Notes: generated by a model from the sequence alone, not told the origin. A stretch of DNA of 64,000 bases from an uncultured bacterium (GCA_900551245.1 URVC01000003.1:1-64000); one strand, 5' to 3'. Positions 42,209 through 51,110 are shown, counted from the first letter of the stretch. Numbers and translations are program-made.

Positions 42209-43120
42209 TTATTCTTCGTTTTCCGAATCATCCGCCGGCAGGTCCGGCCGCCGTTCCGGAACGGGAATTGCCCGCCGTGTGATTCCGCGGCGGAATTCGC
42301 CGGGGGTCAAACCGGTCCGCCGCTTGAAGAACCGCGCAAAATAGTACTCGTCGGACCAGCCGCACTGCCGGGCGATCTCCTTGACAGGAAGCGTCCCGCT
42401 GTGCAGAAGATAACGCGCCGCCATCAGCCGCGCCTCCAACAGCGTCGCATAGGGTGTGACGCCGAAAAAGGCCTTGTACAGAACGGCGAACCGGTTCGGA
42501 CTCAGGTGGAGCGACGCCGCCATCTCCGCAACCGTGAAATTCCGGCGGCACTCATTGATCAGCCGGGTGCGCAACGCCTGAAATGCCGGGTAATGCAGAA
42601 GCTCGGCGGAGTTTCCGCCGCCGAGACGTCCAGCGAGATCGACCGCCCGCCGGACCGTGATCAGCAGTTTCTCCAGCGCGGCGGCGATCATCTGCTCCGA
42701 ATGGCGGTCATGATGCCACAGCTCCAGCTTCACCTCACGCAGCGCATCTTCGAACAGCGCCGGATTTCCGGTCGCCAGCAGACAGTTGCAGGGAAGATCC
42801 AGCGCCTGCAGACGCGGCAGAAGAAATGCGCCGGCAACATAGCACCAGTCGTTGCAGAACCCCTCCCCGTCGCTGCCGTGCTTCCGGGGGAAATCCGGCG
42901 TGTGAAAGATGCACTCCCCGGGCGAGAACTCCTCCATTCCGGACGCGGTCAGAATCCGGCCCCGGCTGCGGAAGCACATCGCCAGCACCGCACTCCCCTC
43001 CGGCGGCCGGTCGTACCACTCCCCCGGGGCATGACGGGTCTGGACGTCCACCAGATATGGCTGCGGGATAATCGTCGACGAAACAAAAGTTTTGTCCATC
43101 AAAACACCATTTTTGTCCAT
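42209..43120 (-). CDS. AraC-family transcriptional regulator
   Basis: A 303-residue protein. Cupin-like sensor (about 20-110; SPGECIFHTPDFPRKHG) and AraC DNA-binding domain near the C-terminus (FTVAEMAASLHLSPNRFAVL; VKEIARQCGWSDEYYFARFF). Starts at 43120 and 43099 are both possible; transcription is expected near 43139, which leaves about 20 or 40 bases of leader, and neither has a Shine-Dalgarno. Divergent from the Gfo/Idh/MocA-MDR pair. Confidence 0.85.
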   Translation of the reverse strand: MDKNGVLMDKTFVSSTIIPQPYLVDVQTRHAPGEWYDRPPEGSAVLAMCFRSRGRILTASGMEEFSPGECIFHTPDFPRKHGSDGEGFCNDWCYVAGAFLLPRLQALDLPCNCLLATGNPALFEDALREVKLELWHHDRHSEQMIAAALEKLLITVRRAVDLAGRLGGGNSAELLHYPAFQALRTRLINECRRNFTVAEMAASLHLSPNRFAVLYKAFFGVTPYATLLEARLMAARYLLHSGTLPVKEIARQCGWSDEYYFARFFKRRTGLTPGEFRRGITRRAIPVPERRPDLPADDSENEE

Positions 43121-43174
43121 TGCCGGAAAATCGGCGGTACCGTATACTATATCGCGTCGAAAGGAGCGCTGCAA
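43120..43174. promoter_or_regulatory. Divergent promoters with overlapping -10 boxes
   Basis: Plus strand: TTGCCG (43120-43125), 17-bp spacer, TATACT (43143-43148). Minus strand: TTGCAG (43174-43169), 17-bp spacer, TATAGT (43151-43146). The -10 boxes share three base pairs. Both have ideal spacing. Confidence 0.6.
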
Positions 43175-44200
43175 ATGAAAAAAATAAAACTGTGCGTCAT
43201 CGGGGCGGGAGATCATGCCAGACGGTTCATCTACCCGTCGTTAAACACGATTCCGGATCTGGAAATTGTCGCGGTCTGCACCCGCACCGCCGCAACGGCG
43301 CAGGCCGCCGCCCGGAAGTATGGAATCCCCCGCGCATACACGAACTACCGGGAAATGCTGGAAAAGGAAAATCCGGATGGCACCGTCATCGTCGGCCCGC
43401 CCTCTCTTCACTGCCAGGCCGGGATGGCATGCATTGAGCGGAAGATTCCGTTCTTCTGCGAAAAGCCCTCCGCCCCCGATGCCGCCGGAGCGGAAACTCT
43501 CGCCGCCGCCGCCAGAAATGCCGGCGTGTTCGGCCAGGTGGGCTTCATGATGCGTCACGCCGCCTTCTTCCGTGAACTGGAAAAAATCCGCGCAACAGCG
43601 GGCGACCCGGTGTACGGCACAATCAACTACCTCACCAGCGGCCCGTATCGACACGATGTCATCTACGGGATGCCCGGTGTGGAGGACAGCGCGTTTCTGC
43701 ATCGCTATCTGCTGGTGCAGGCGGTGCATCCGATCAATTTCGCCACCGCGTTTCTGGGCAGAATCCGTTCCATCGATTCCTATGTCCGCTTCTCCGGCGC
43801 GGAGGATCTGGTGGTGGAAATCCTGCTGGAGGATCACGACAACCGCCGCTTCCGGGTCCTGCTTCACACGCTGGTCGCCCCCGGATACGGGAATCTGCGG
43901 TTTCAATCGGAGCTCTTCTTCGCCGACCGGACGATGCTCTTCACCGACGGTTTCGACCGGCTGGAGTGGAATCTCCCGGACCCGTCACAAAATGCCGCCC
44001 TACGGGGGTGGCGGTTCGCTCCGTTCGGCGACAACAACGAACGGATGGGCTATCTGGGCGAACTGCGCTTCTTCTGCGACGCCCTCCGCTCCGGCGCCCC
44101 GGCGGATTCCCGCACCTCGCTCGACGACTGCGCCGAAACCATGCGGATTCTGGCCGTCGTCCAACAGCAGTTCGAAGAGCGACGCGCCGCCCGGAAATAA
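43175..44200 (+). CDS. Gfo/Idh/MocA-family oxidoreductase
   Basis: A 341-residue NAD(P)-dependent dehydrogenase. LCVIGAGDHARRFIYPSL is the Rossmann nucleotide-binding start; IPFFCEKPSA is the conserved EKP motif (catalytic Lys). The C-terminal domain would bind a sugar, inositol or sugar derivative. Shine-Dalgarno AAAGGAG. The next gene (MDR dehydrogenase) is 31 bp away on the same strand. Divergent from an AraC gene that probably controls both. Confidence 0.85.
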   Translation: MKKIKLCVIGAGDHARRFIYPSLNTIPDLEIVAVCTRTAATAQAAARKYGIPRAYTNYREMLEKENPDGTVIVGPPSLHCQAGMACIERKIPFFCEKPSAPDAAGAETLAAAARNAGVFGQVGFMMRHAAFFRELEKIRATAGDPVYGTINYLTSGPYRHDVIYGMPGVEDSAFLHRYLLVQAVHPINFATAFLGRIRSIDSYVRFSGAEDLVVEILLEDHDNRRFRVLLHTLVAPGYGNLRFQSELFFADRTMLFTDGFDRLEWNLPDPSQNAALRGWRFAPFGDNNERMGYLGELRFFCDALRSGAPADSRTSLDDCAETMRILAVVQQQFEERRAARK

Positions 44201-44231
44201 TCAACCTGCTCCCCTCAAAGGAAACCATACC

Positions 44232-45164
44232 ATGAAACAACGGATACTCTGTTTTGAAGGCCTCGATCATCCCGACTTCGACGAAAAGGAATGTGTTCCC
44301 TCCGGTGACACGCGCTTTCTCAAGATGGATTTCACCACCGTCAGCCCCGGCACGGAGCTCTTCTGCATCCGGGGCGGCGAAACATGCCGCCCCGGCTACA
44401 TCATGACCGGACACGATGAAACCGGGCGCCATTACTTCGTCTTCCCCTCGATGAGCGAAAGTCACAGCGCTCATTGCAACTGCCGGGCGTTCGGCCCGGA
44501 AACACTGCTGGTGGAACTGCCGGAGGGGTTTCCGCTGGAACTGGCCGGATTTCTTCGATTCGCCAACATCGGATTGCTGCCGCTGCTGCGCTTCGGCGCT
44601 CTGCCGGCACACGTCGCGGTGATCGGACTCGGGCCGGTCGGCAACCTCGCCGCCCAGTCGGCTCGGATTCTCGGCTGCCGGGTGACCGGTGTCGATTGCT
44701 CCCCCCGACGGCGGGAACTGGCCGGGGAATGCGGCGTAGAAGAAACAATCACGCCGGAGGAGTTCGGCCGGCGAAAACAGACGTTCGACCGGGTGATCGA
44801 CACCGTGTCCAGCTCGGGGACCCTCTCTGCCGCCGCGGCGGCACTCTGCGACGGCGGAATCTGCCACATGGTGGGAATCGTCCGGGAGGGAGAGCTGGCC
44901 GCCTCCACCCTCTGCCGGGAAATCTGGAACCGCGACCTGCGCTTTCTCTCCGGCTGGGAGATGAAACACCCCTTTGCCGCAATCCGTTCCAATCTGGAGC
45001 GGGCGGTCCGCTGGACGATGCAGGGGCGCTACCGCCTCGCGCCGCTGCTCACCGGCGTGATTGCGCCGGAGCTCCCGGCCATCGGAACGGCCTACCGGAA
45101 TCTCGCCGACGATCCGGAACATCACTTCTGCTATGTGATCGACTGGCACGGCGCAGAAGGGTGA
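44232..45164 (+). CDS. MDR-superfamily dehydrogenase (zinc-type alcohol/polyol dehydrogenase-like)
   Basis: A 310-residue protein. HVAVIGLGPVGNLAAQSARI is the nucleotide-binding motif, and SPGTELFCIRG with GHDETGRHYFV matches the N-terminal GroES-like half. The canonical zinc-binding GHE motif is missing, so this is a reduced MDR enzyme of the type found in carbohydrate clusters. It pairs with the preceding Gfo/Idh/MocA gene and would perform another step on the same sugar. AAAGGA precedes the start. A bidirectional terminator follows. Confidence 0.75.
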   Translation: MKQRILCFEGLDHPDFDEKECVPSGDTRFLKMDFTTVSPGTELFCIRGGETCRPGYIMTGHDETGRHYFVFPSMSESHSAHCNCRAFGPETLLVELPEGFPLELAGFLRFANIGLLPLLRFGALPAHVAVIGLGPVGNLAAQSARILGCRVTGVDCSPRRRELAGECGVEETITPEEFGRRKQTFDRVIDTVSSSGTLSAAAAALCDGGICHMVGIVREGELAASTLCREIWNRDLRFLSGWEMKHPFAAIRSNLERAVRWTMQGRYRLAPLLTGVIAPELPAIGTAYRNLADDPEHHFCYVIDWHGAEG

Positions 45165-45194
45165 GCCGCCGAATGCGCTGCCGCAGGCGGGGGG

Positions 45195-45231
45195 AAAAAA
45201 ATTCCGCCCGGTTCGACGCCGGGCGGAACTT
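45195..45231. terminator. Bidirectional-type terminator between convergent genes
   Basis: TTCCGCCCGG (45202-45211) and CCGGGCGGAA (45219-45228) form a perfect 10-bp stem with a 7-base loop. On the minus strand the stem is followed by seven T's (the A-run 45195-45201), an excellent intrinsic terminator for the gene at 45245-46303; on the plus strand the tail (CTTTCTCT) is weaker. Confidence 0.85.
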
Positions 45232-45244
45232 TCTCTCCGTCAAG

Positions 45245-46303
45245 TTAAAAGGCGACGGGTTTCCCGGTCGCGGCGGATTCGTAGATCGCATCGAGAATGC
45301 GCATCACGATCACCCCCTGCTCTCCGGTCGCCATGAACGGCTTGCCGTCACGCACCGCATCGACGAACATGTGGTAGGCGCTCCGCACCTCCGGCACCGG
45401 CGGATGCAGCTTGCAGTCATACTGCTTGCCGTCGATCTCCTGATAGTATTCGACGTCGTAGGTGTAGCCTTCGTTGAGGTTGTACTGGTAGATTCCGCCC
45501 TTGTCGCCGAGCAACCGGGTGGACATCTGTTCGTTCTCTTTGATGTTGCCGGCCCACGAAGCATCGAGCTCCAGCGTCGCACCGTTGCGGAACTTGATCA
45601 TGGCACAGGCGAAATCCTCCACCGTGTAGTTTTTGACCAGCGACGGAGCGATCTTGTTGTAGGTGCTGCCCATCACCCAGGCGACCTCCGGATATCCCAT
45701 CATCCAGAGCGCGAGGTCAAGCCGGTGCACGCCGAGGTCGATCAGCGGACCGCCGCCCGACTGCGCCTTGTCGTAGAACCACGAGCCGGACGCGCCTTCG
45801 GTGTTGAAGCCGGACCCGGTCCCGCCCGGAACGCCGCGGCGGCGAAGCCACACGCTGCGGGCGTAGTAGATCTCGCCGAGCCGCCCCTCCTCCACCAGCG
45901 CCTTCATCGCGCGGGACTGCGGAGTGAAGCGATAGCTGAAATCGATTCCGAGCTGGCGGCCGCACGCCTTCGCGGTCGCAAGCATCTCTTCGGCTTCCGC
46001 GGTGTTGAGCGCCATCGGCTTTTCACAGAAAACGTGCGCACCCGCCTTCAACCCGGCGACGGTCAGATCCTTGTGCTGATTGTTCGGCACGGCGACCGAA
46101 AGGATGTCGAGCTTCTCATTGCGGATGAGATCGATTCCTTCGGAGTAGACCTTCTCGATTCCGAACTCCTGCTTCGCCCGTTCCCGCCGGTCCGCCTGCC
46201 GGTCGGCGACGGCAACCACCTCGACGTCGGGATGGGTCATGTAACCACGGAGATGGTTGTACCCCATGCCGAGCCCGATCACTCCAGCCTTCAACTTTGC
46301 CAT
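45245..46303 (-). CDS. Gfo/Idh/MocA-family oxidoreductase
   Basis: A 352-residue protein. AGVIGLGMGYNHLRGY is the Rossmann motif; HVFCEKPMALN contains the EKP motif; GGPLIDLGVHRLDLALWMMG matches the substrate-domain signature with the H-x3-D pair. Family members oxidise sugars, inositols or their derivatives. The start at 46303 follows AGGAGAAAC. It is 28 bp downstream of the ThuA-like gene, an association often seen in sugar catabolic clusters. A strong terminator follows. Confidence 0.9.
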   Translation of the reverse strand: MAKLKAGVIGLGMGYNHLRGYMTHPDVEVVAVADRQADRRERAKQEFGIEKVYSEGIDLIRNEKLDILSVAVPNNQHKDLTVAGLKAGAHVFCEKPMALNTAEAEEMLATAKACGRQLGIDFSYRFTPQSRAMKALVEEGRLGEIYYARSVWLRRRGVPGGTGSGFNTEGASGSWFYDKAQSGGGPLIDLGVHRLDLALWMMGYPEVAWVMGSTYNKIAPSLVKNYTVEDFACAMIKFRNGATLELDASWAGNIKENEQMSTRLLGDKGGIYQYNLNEGYTYDVEYYQEIDGKQYDCKLHPPVPEVRSAYHMFVDAVRDGKPFMATGEQGVIVMRILDAIYESAATGKPVAF

Positions 46304-46331
46304 GATTTCTGTTTCTCCTGATTTTTTGTGA

Positions 46332-47114
46332 TTACTTATTGCTGCCGTCCGCATTCTGCATCACGCCCGCTTTGAACGCGGCGGGATCGACCGAACGGAT
46401 CTCCTCCAGCGCCGGATAGCAGGGAGCACCCATCTCGCGGAAGAAGACCGGACGCGCCCAGCGGACCGCATTGCCGATCACCCGGAGGACATTTTCATTG
46501 TAGAAGTTCGAATAGGATTCATGGCCGGGCTGGAAGTAGAAGATTTTTCCATAGCCACGCTCGAAGGTCACCCCGCTGCGGAAGACGTTGCCGCCCTCAA
46601 ACCAGCTGATGAAGATCAACTTGCCGTCCTCGGGGATGTCGAAACGCTCCCCGTACATCTCCTCATGCTCCAGCTCGAAATACTCCCCGATCCCCTGGGT
46701 GATCGGGTGGAACGGAGCGATGTTCCAGAGCCGCTCCTTTTCGCCCGCTTCGCGCCACTTGAGCGAGCAGCTGCAGCCGGTCACCGCGCGGAAAATCTTC
46801 GAGAAATGGCCGGAATGCAGCACGATCAGCCCCATGCCTTCAAGCACCCGTTTGTGCACTTTCGCCACGATGTCGTCGCGCACTTCGCCGTGAGCGCAGT
46901 GCCCCCACCAGATCAGCACGTCGGTGGTGGCGATCACCTCGTCGGTGAGGCCGTGTTCCGGCTCGTCGAGAGAAGCGAGACGGATGTTCAAATCATCGGC
47001 CGCGATGCCCCGCGCAATGGCGCCGTGGATGCCTTCCGGATAGATCTTCCGGATCGCCTCATGTTCCTTTTCGTGACGAAACTCATTCCAGATTGTGACG
47101 TTGATCTTTGCCAT
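46332..47114 (-). CDS. ThuA-like (trehalose utilisation) protein
   Basis: A 260-residue protein of the ThuA group, which has a glutamine-amidotransferase-like fold: INVTIWNEFRHEKEHEAI, VLIWWGHCAHGEV, GLIVLHSGHFSKIF and a late YFQPGHES are characteristic. ThuA proteins are linked to oxidation of trehalose and other disaccharides; their exact reaction is uncertain. Promoter TTGTTT-N17-TATACT (47187-47159) and AAGGAG Shine-Dalgarno. It is the first gene of an operon with the Gfo/Idh/MocA gene. Confidence 0.85.
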   Translation of the reverse strand: MAKINVTIWNEFRHEKEHEAIRKIYPEGIHGAIARGIAADDLNIRLASLDEPEHGLTDEVIATTDVLIWWGHCAHGEVRDDIVAKVHKRVLEGMGLIVLHSGHFSKIFRAVTGCSCSLKWREAGEKERLWNIAPFHPITQGIGEYFELEHEEMYGERFDIPEDGKLIFISWFEGGNVFRSGVTFERGYGKIFYFQPGHESYSNFYNENVLRVIGNAVRWARPVFFREMGAPCYPALEEIRSVDPAAFKAGVMQNADGSNK

Positions 47115-47158
47115 GTTTCACTCCTTGTTGTGACGGGATTTCCTGCCGTCCCTGGTTT

Positions 47159-47267
47159 AGTATAGAGGCACGCCAATGAAAAAACAAGTCCGTTTATCAT
47201 TGTATTTTGTGATATTCATACACCTTTTGTGAGAAATGGTTGAAAATCTGTTTTTTTCATGTAGAAT
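47159..47267. promoter_or_regulatory. Divergent promoters and direct repeats between the ThuA-like and AraC genes
   Basis: Minus strand promoter: TTGTTT (47187-47182), 17-bp spacer, TATACT (47164-47159). Plus strand promoter: TTGAAA (47240-47245), 16-bp spacer, TAGAAT (47262-47267). Between them TTTTGTGA occurs twice in the same orientation (47205-47212 and 47225-47232), 20 bp apart, as expected for direct half-sites of an AraC dimer. Confidence 0.6.
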
Positions 47268-47290
47268 AAGTGCGGAGAAAGGAAAATATC

Positions 47291-48157
47291 ATGGAATTCA
47301 GAAACGTCCGGAAGTGGCAGGTCCACTTTGAAGTGCTTCGCCCGCTGGGGAATCTGCCGGTGCCGGAGGTCGTCGTCGAAGAAATACAACATGAACGGCG
47401 CTACCGGCTGGACGGCCGGTTGCGCGGCGATGGCGGCGGCCAGCTCTCGATCACCATCGGCGGGCGCGGCGGCATCCGGATCGGCGGCGTCGACCATGAG
47501 CTCACGCCCGGCCGGGCCTTTCTGCACAACCACAACGATCCTGAGGTGTGTTACTACTACCCGCCCGACGGCACCGAGCCGTGGAATTTCCTCTGGATGG
47601 CCTTTTACGGCGACACCTTGTGCAATCTCATCGCGGAAATCAACCGCACCTACGGGTATCTTTTCGATGTGCCGCGCAATTCCCCGCTGGTCGAACGGCT
47701 GCTCCGTTACCGCCAGTACCGCGACGAAGTGCTGACGCTGACGCCGCTGGAGGGAGGCAAACTGGTGTTCGACGTGATCCACGAACTCTGCTCCCCGCTG
47801 GAGGAGGAGCTGCGGAAATCACCGCACAGCTCCCTTGTCAGCGACGTGCAGAACCACGTCGCAGGGAACCTCGCCGAACGGCTCGACGTGGCGACGCTGG
47901 CGAACCACTTCCGCGTATCGCGGGAGCACCTCTCCCGGGTGTTCCGCGAACAGACCGGCACCCCGCTTCACGCCTACATCACCCGTGCCCGGCTCCGGCT
48001 GGCGGTGAATCTGCTTCTGCAGACCCGCCTGACCAGCAAGGAGATCGCGGCGCGATGCGGGTATGCGGAGTATTCGGTCTTCTACCGGACCTTCCGCAAG
48101 CGAATCGGATTCTCTCCCGAGGAACTGCGCCGGAACCGTTACCACCCGAGCATCTGA
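47291..48157 (+). CDS. AraC-family transcriptional regulator
   Basis: A 288-residue protein. A cupin-type sensor (about 15-110; HELTPGRAFLHNHNDPEVCYYY) precedes the DNA-binding domain (LDVATLANHFRVSREHLSRV; SKEIAARCGYAEYSVFYRTF). Start at 47291 is set by AAAGGAAA. Divergent from the ThuA-Gfo operon and convergent with the fucosidase gene. Paired TTTTGTGA half-sites upstream suggest it controls the divergent operon. Confidence 0.87.
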   Translation: MEFRNVRKWQVHFEVLRPLGNLPVPEVVVEEIQHERRYRLDGRLRGDGGGQLSITIGGRGGIRIGGVDHELTPGRAFLHNHNDPEVCYYYPPDGTEPWNFLWMAFYGDTLCNLIAEINRTYGYLFDVPRNSPLVERLLRYRQYRDEVLTLTPLEGGKLVFDVIHELCSPLEEELRKSPHSSLVSDVQNHVAGNLAERLDVATLANHFRVSREHLSRVFREQTGTPLHAYITRARLRLAVNLLLQTRLTSKEIAARCGYAEYSVFYRTFRKRIGFSPEELRRNRYHPSI

Positions 48158-48171
48158 GTGCGGAAAAATCC

Positions 48172-48196
48172 CCCGGAAAAATCGACGCCGGGGGAA
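48172..48196 (-). terminator. Terminator of the GH29 gene
   Basis: CCCCCGG (48172-48178) and CCGGGGG (48190-48196) form a 7-bp stem; on the minus strand the stem is followed by ATTTTT. It serves the gene ending at 48204. Confidence 0.65.
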
Positions 48197-48203
48197 ATGT
48201 TCT

Positions 48204-49901
48204 TCAATCGATCAGCAGTCCGAACGAACCGCAGACCAGCGCCTCCCCCGGCTCGAGGCAGTGGAGCGCAGTCAGGCGGCAGCCGTCGGCACTCGCCTGC
48301 GGGAACAGCACCTGCTGCGGAATCGGATTCGCCCGCAGATTGGCGAACTCCCCTTCCGCCACCGTCCGCCACGTTCCGCCGGTCAGGATCTCGAACCGGA
48401 ATTTATCCGGCGTCCCCGCCCAGTGCTCCGGCACCGGCGTGAAGAGGAATCCATGCAGAGAAAACGGCGTCGCAAAACGCCACTCCAGCGACATCCCCTT
48501 CTTCTCTCCGGGGTGCAGTTCGTGATAGTCCTCACGGTTCAGCAACCCCGCATTCGCAGTGTCGCACTGGAGCAGGTTTCCGGGCACCAGCCGGCAGACA
48601 AGCGTCAGCGCCGCCGTGCTGTTGCAGGCGGATTCCAGACGGAACCGAAGCGCGTCACCGGAAGTTTCCGGCAGAGGTTTCATCCGCCGCAGTCCGACCG
48701 CCTTCCCCGCGATGAGCTCGTTCCATTCTCCGTTGTGCCGCACTTCGATCGTGTATCCGGTAACCGACTCGCCGCGGGAAAGATCCTCCGCCATATCGAT
48801 CAAATTGAAGGAGATCTCCCGGCCGAACTCCTCCACCGCCACCTCTCCGGCGGAAAGGGTGAACTCCATGGCGGCGGCATTCCCGCTGTTGAACGCCTCC
48901 ACCATCTCCCGGAATTCCCGCAGACGGCGGACGTCGTTTTCGTGCAGAACGCCCCGGCGGTCCGGCGCGATTCCGAGATTCAGAAACCCGCCGCAGCCGA
49001 CCGAACGCAGGTAAATCTGAGCCAGCTGGGGAATCGACCGGAGCAGCGCATCCTGTCCCGGATGATAGAACCAGCCCGGACGCAGCGGCACATCGCACTC
49101 CGGCGGAATGAAAAACCGCCCGTCCGCGTGGCCGTTCTCGCCTTCCGCGCAGCAGGCAAAGCCGGGTGCGGGCTCTTTCCCGGCGACAGGAGCGTGCGGC
49201 GTGTAGGAGCCGAACGCCTCCCGCCCGGCGAGTCCGTTTTCGTTGCCGGGCCAGCGGACATCCGGGCCGATGTCACTGAAAATCACCGCCTCCGGCCGGA
49301 GATCGCGCACAATCTTCCAGGTGTGGCCCCAGTCATAGTAGACCGAGGGGTCGATCCGACGGGTCTCGCGGGCGCCGCCGTAGAAACCGTCGCCGCCGTT
49401 GGCGCCGTCGAACCACGCCTCGAACGCCGGACCGTACCCGGAGTAGATCTCCCGCAACTGTTCCTGATAGACCTCAAGATAGGCGGGAGTGCCGTAATCC
49501 GGATGGTTTCGGTCCCACGGGGAGACGTAGAAGCCCATTTCGATGCCGTATTTGCGACAGGCGTCGGCGACTTCGCGCACCAGGTCGCCCTTCCCACCGC
49601 GGAACGGCGAGCGCGAGATGTTGTACGGCGTAGTCTTCGTCGGCCACAGGCAGAAACCGTCGTGGTGTTTGCAGACCAGAATGATGCCGGAAAGTCCGCC
49701 GTCGCGGCAGGCGCAGACGATCTGCTCCGCATCGAAGGCGGCGGGGTTGAAGATGGCAGGATCCTCGTCACCGTACCCCCACTCTTTTCCGGTGAATGTG
49801 TTGAGCCCGAAGTGCAGGATCGCGTAGCAGCAGTGTGAGCCGCGGCGGAGGATGCGTTCCGCCGGAACGCGCCCCTGATTGAATTGTTCCAGAATTGACA
49901 T
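48204..49901 (-). CDS. GH29 alpha-L-fucosidase
   Basis: A 565-residue protein without signal peptide. The GH29 landmarks are HFGLNTFTGKEWGYGDEDP, LVCKHHDGFCLWPTKTT, and the nucleophile Asp165 in AWFDGANGG. RKYGIEMGFYVSPWDRNHPDYG is also typical. The C-terminal part (about 350-565) is a discoidin/F5-8-like beta-sandwich. The enzyme would remove terminal L-fucose from oligosaccharides inside the cell; host mucin or plant xyloglucan are plausible sources. Start at 49901 is set by AAGGGAA. It lies downstream of the AraC gene at 50078, separated by 176 bp. Confidence 0.88.
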   Translation of the reverse strand: MSILEQFNQGRVPAERILRRGSHCCYAILHFGLNTFTGKEWGYGDEDPAIFNPAAFDAEQIVCACRDGGLSGIILVCKHHDGFCLWPTKTTPYNISRSPFRGGKGDLVREVADACRKYGIEMGFYVSPWDRNHPDYGTPAYLEVYQEQLREIYSGYGPAFEAWFDGANGGDGFYGGARETRRIDPSVYYDWGHTWKIVRDLRPEAVIFSDIGPDVRWPGNENGLAGREAFGSYTPHAPVAGKEPAPGFACCAEGENGHADGRFFIPPECDVPLRPGWFYHPGQDALLRSIPQLAQIYLRSVGCGGFLNLGIAPDRRGVLHENDVRRLREFREMVEAFNSGNAAAMEFTLSAGEVAVEEFGREISFNLIDMAEDLSRGESVTGYTIEVRHNGEWNELIAGKAVGLRRMKPLPETSGDALRFRLESACNSTAALTLVCRLVPGNLLQCDTANAGLLNREDYHELHPGEKKGMSLEWRFATPFSLHGFLFTPVPEHWAGTPDKFRFEILTGGTWRTVAEGEFANLRANPIPQQVLFPQASADGCRLTALHCLEPGEALVCGSFGLLID

Positions 49902-50077
49902 AAGAGAACGTTCCCTTGACCGTTGGCGCAACGCCCCCATTCCACGGGAGCGAAAATTACTTGCATTACTGTACCGTCGTTTCCAGCTTTTTCAAGACAA
50001 TTCCGCGCGAAAATTAACGTCTCTGGAATGTTCCAACCACCGGCGCGCCGGCACGCTCCGCCAGACGATGCGGCATG

Positions 50078-50992
50078 TCAGATACGGGGCGCCCTCCCCG
50101 TTCCCGCCTCCGCCGCCGCGGCTCCTGCGGAAAGCGCCCCCGTCGGAGAGGTGTTGTTTTCGGCGCGTTTGCGCAGGCGATACTCACGGGCGTTAAATCC
50201 GGTTGCGCGGCGGATAAACCGGGAAAATGTCTTGGAGTTGCGGAATCCGCACTTCCCGGCGATCTCCGCGATGGACTGATCGCTCCCGGCAAGCAATCCC
50301 ATCCCCAGCTGGAGCCGCCGGTCGAGAATCAGCCGTCCGGGGGAGCAGTCCAGCTGACGTTGAAACAGCCGGTTCAGCGTCGCGGGCGAAAGATTCAGCC
50401 GCTCACAGAGAAAGGCGACTCCCAGTTCTGGATTGGAGAGATTGCTCCGGATCAGAGTCAGCGCATTGTCGATCGTCCGCAAATTCTCGCTGGCATGCCA
50501 GTCATCCCCCGCGGCATACGCGAGGATTTCGAGCGCAATCGCGCTTTTGATGCGCGTATACAACGGAGAATCGTTGTTCATCAGGGCGTCCAGCCGGCGG
50601 AACAGTTTCTCCGGATAAGGATTCCCGGCGATCTGGTGCCGGGAATAACGGTAGGAAAGCAGCACCGCCTCCGCCAGCGGACCGGCAAGCGTCAGCCAGC
50701 GGAACGTACACTCCTCCGACAGCACACGGTGCCACAGATCCTCTCCGGCAAGAGAGAAGCAGACGTGGCCGGGTTCAGCGGTGACAAGCTTCGGGCCGTC
50801 ATAGATCTCCAGCGTTCCGGAGAGAACCCAGAGGAATCCGGAACTTTGATTTAAAATCCCCCTTTTCTGCTCAATTTTACCCCTTGCAGACTGCGAAATA
50901 CCGGTACCGTTCACATAGAACGGAACGGGCACTTCCGATTCCACAAATCCGGCCTGAGAGAAATGATAGAACCCTTTCCGCTGTTTTTTCAT
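50078..50992 (-). CDS. AraC-family transcriptional regulator
   Basis: A 304-residue protein. Sensor (about 10-150; SSGFLWVLSGTLEIYDGPKL) and DNA-binding domain (ELGVAFLCERLNLSPATLNR; IAEIAGKCGFRNSKTFSRFI). The last 25 residues are Ala/Gly-rich. Start at 50992; a G-rich AAGGGGGA lies somewhat far upstream. Divergent from the pseudopilin and frameshifted GH genes, which it probably regulates. GH29 lies downstream on the same strand. Confidence 0.85.
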   Translation of the reverse strand: MKKQRKGFYHFSQAGFVESEVPVPFYVNGTGISQSARGKIEQKRGILNQSSGFLWVLSGTLEIYDGPKLVTAEPGHVCFSLAGEDLWHRVLSEECTFRWLTLAGPLAEAVLLSYRYSRHQIAGNPYPEKLFRRLDALMNNDSPLYTRIKSAIALEILAYAAGDDWHASENLRTIDNALTLIRSNLSNPELGVAFLCERLNLSPATLNRLFQRQLDCSPGRLILDRRLQLGMGLLAGSDQSIAEIAGKCGFRNSKTFSRFIRRATGFNAREYRLRKRAENNTSPTGALSAGAAAAEAGTGRAPRI

Positions 50993-51029
50993 CGGATTGA
51001 CAATTCCCCCTTATGACAAAAAACAACCC

Positions 51030-51059
51030 TTGTTTTTCCGGGGATACTATAATATTATA
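51030..51059. promoter_or_regulatory. Promoter with palindromic -10 region between AraC and pseudopilin genes
   Basis: Plus strand: TTGTTT (51030-51035), 17-bp spacer, TATTAT (51053-51058). The sequence TATAATATTATA (51048-51059) is a perfect 12-bp palindrome, so it can serve as a -10 element on both strands. A good minus-strand -35 was not found. Confidence 0.5.
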
Positions 51060-51110
51060 AGAAAACAAACCGTCAGCATCAGGAAAACAGCAGTTTGTCA
51101 GGGGGGTCAA

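Noticed and set aside
44474..46321. A 615-codon frame spanning the MDR and Gfo/Idh/MocA genes
   Set aside because: It crosses a strong terminator and two convergent genes and has no domain.
48063..49838. A 591-codon frame opposite the GH29 gene
   Set aside because: Arg-rich shadow, while the minus strand has intact GH29 motifs.
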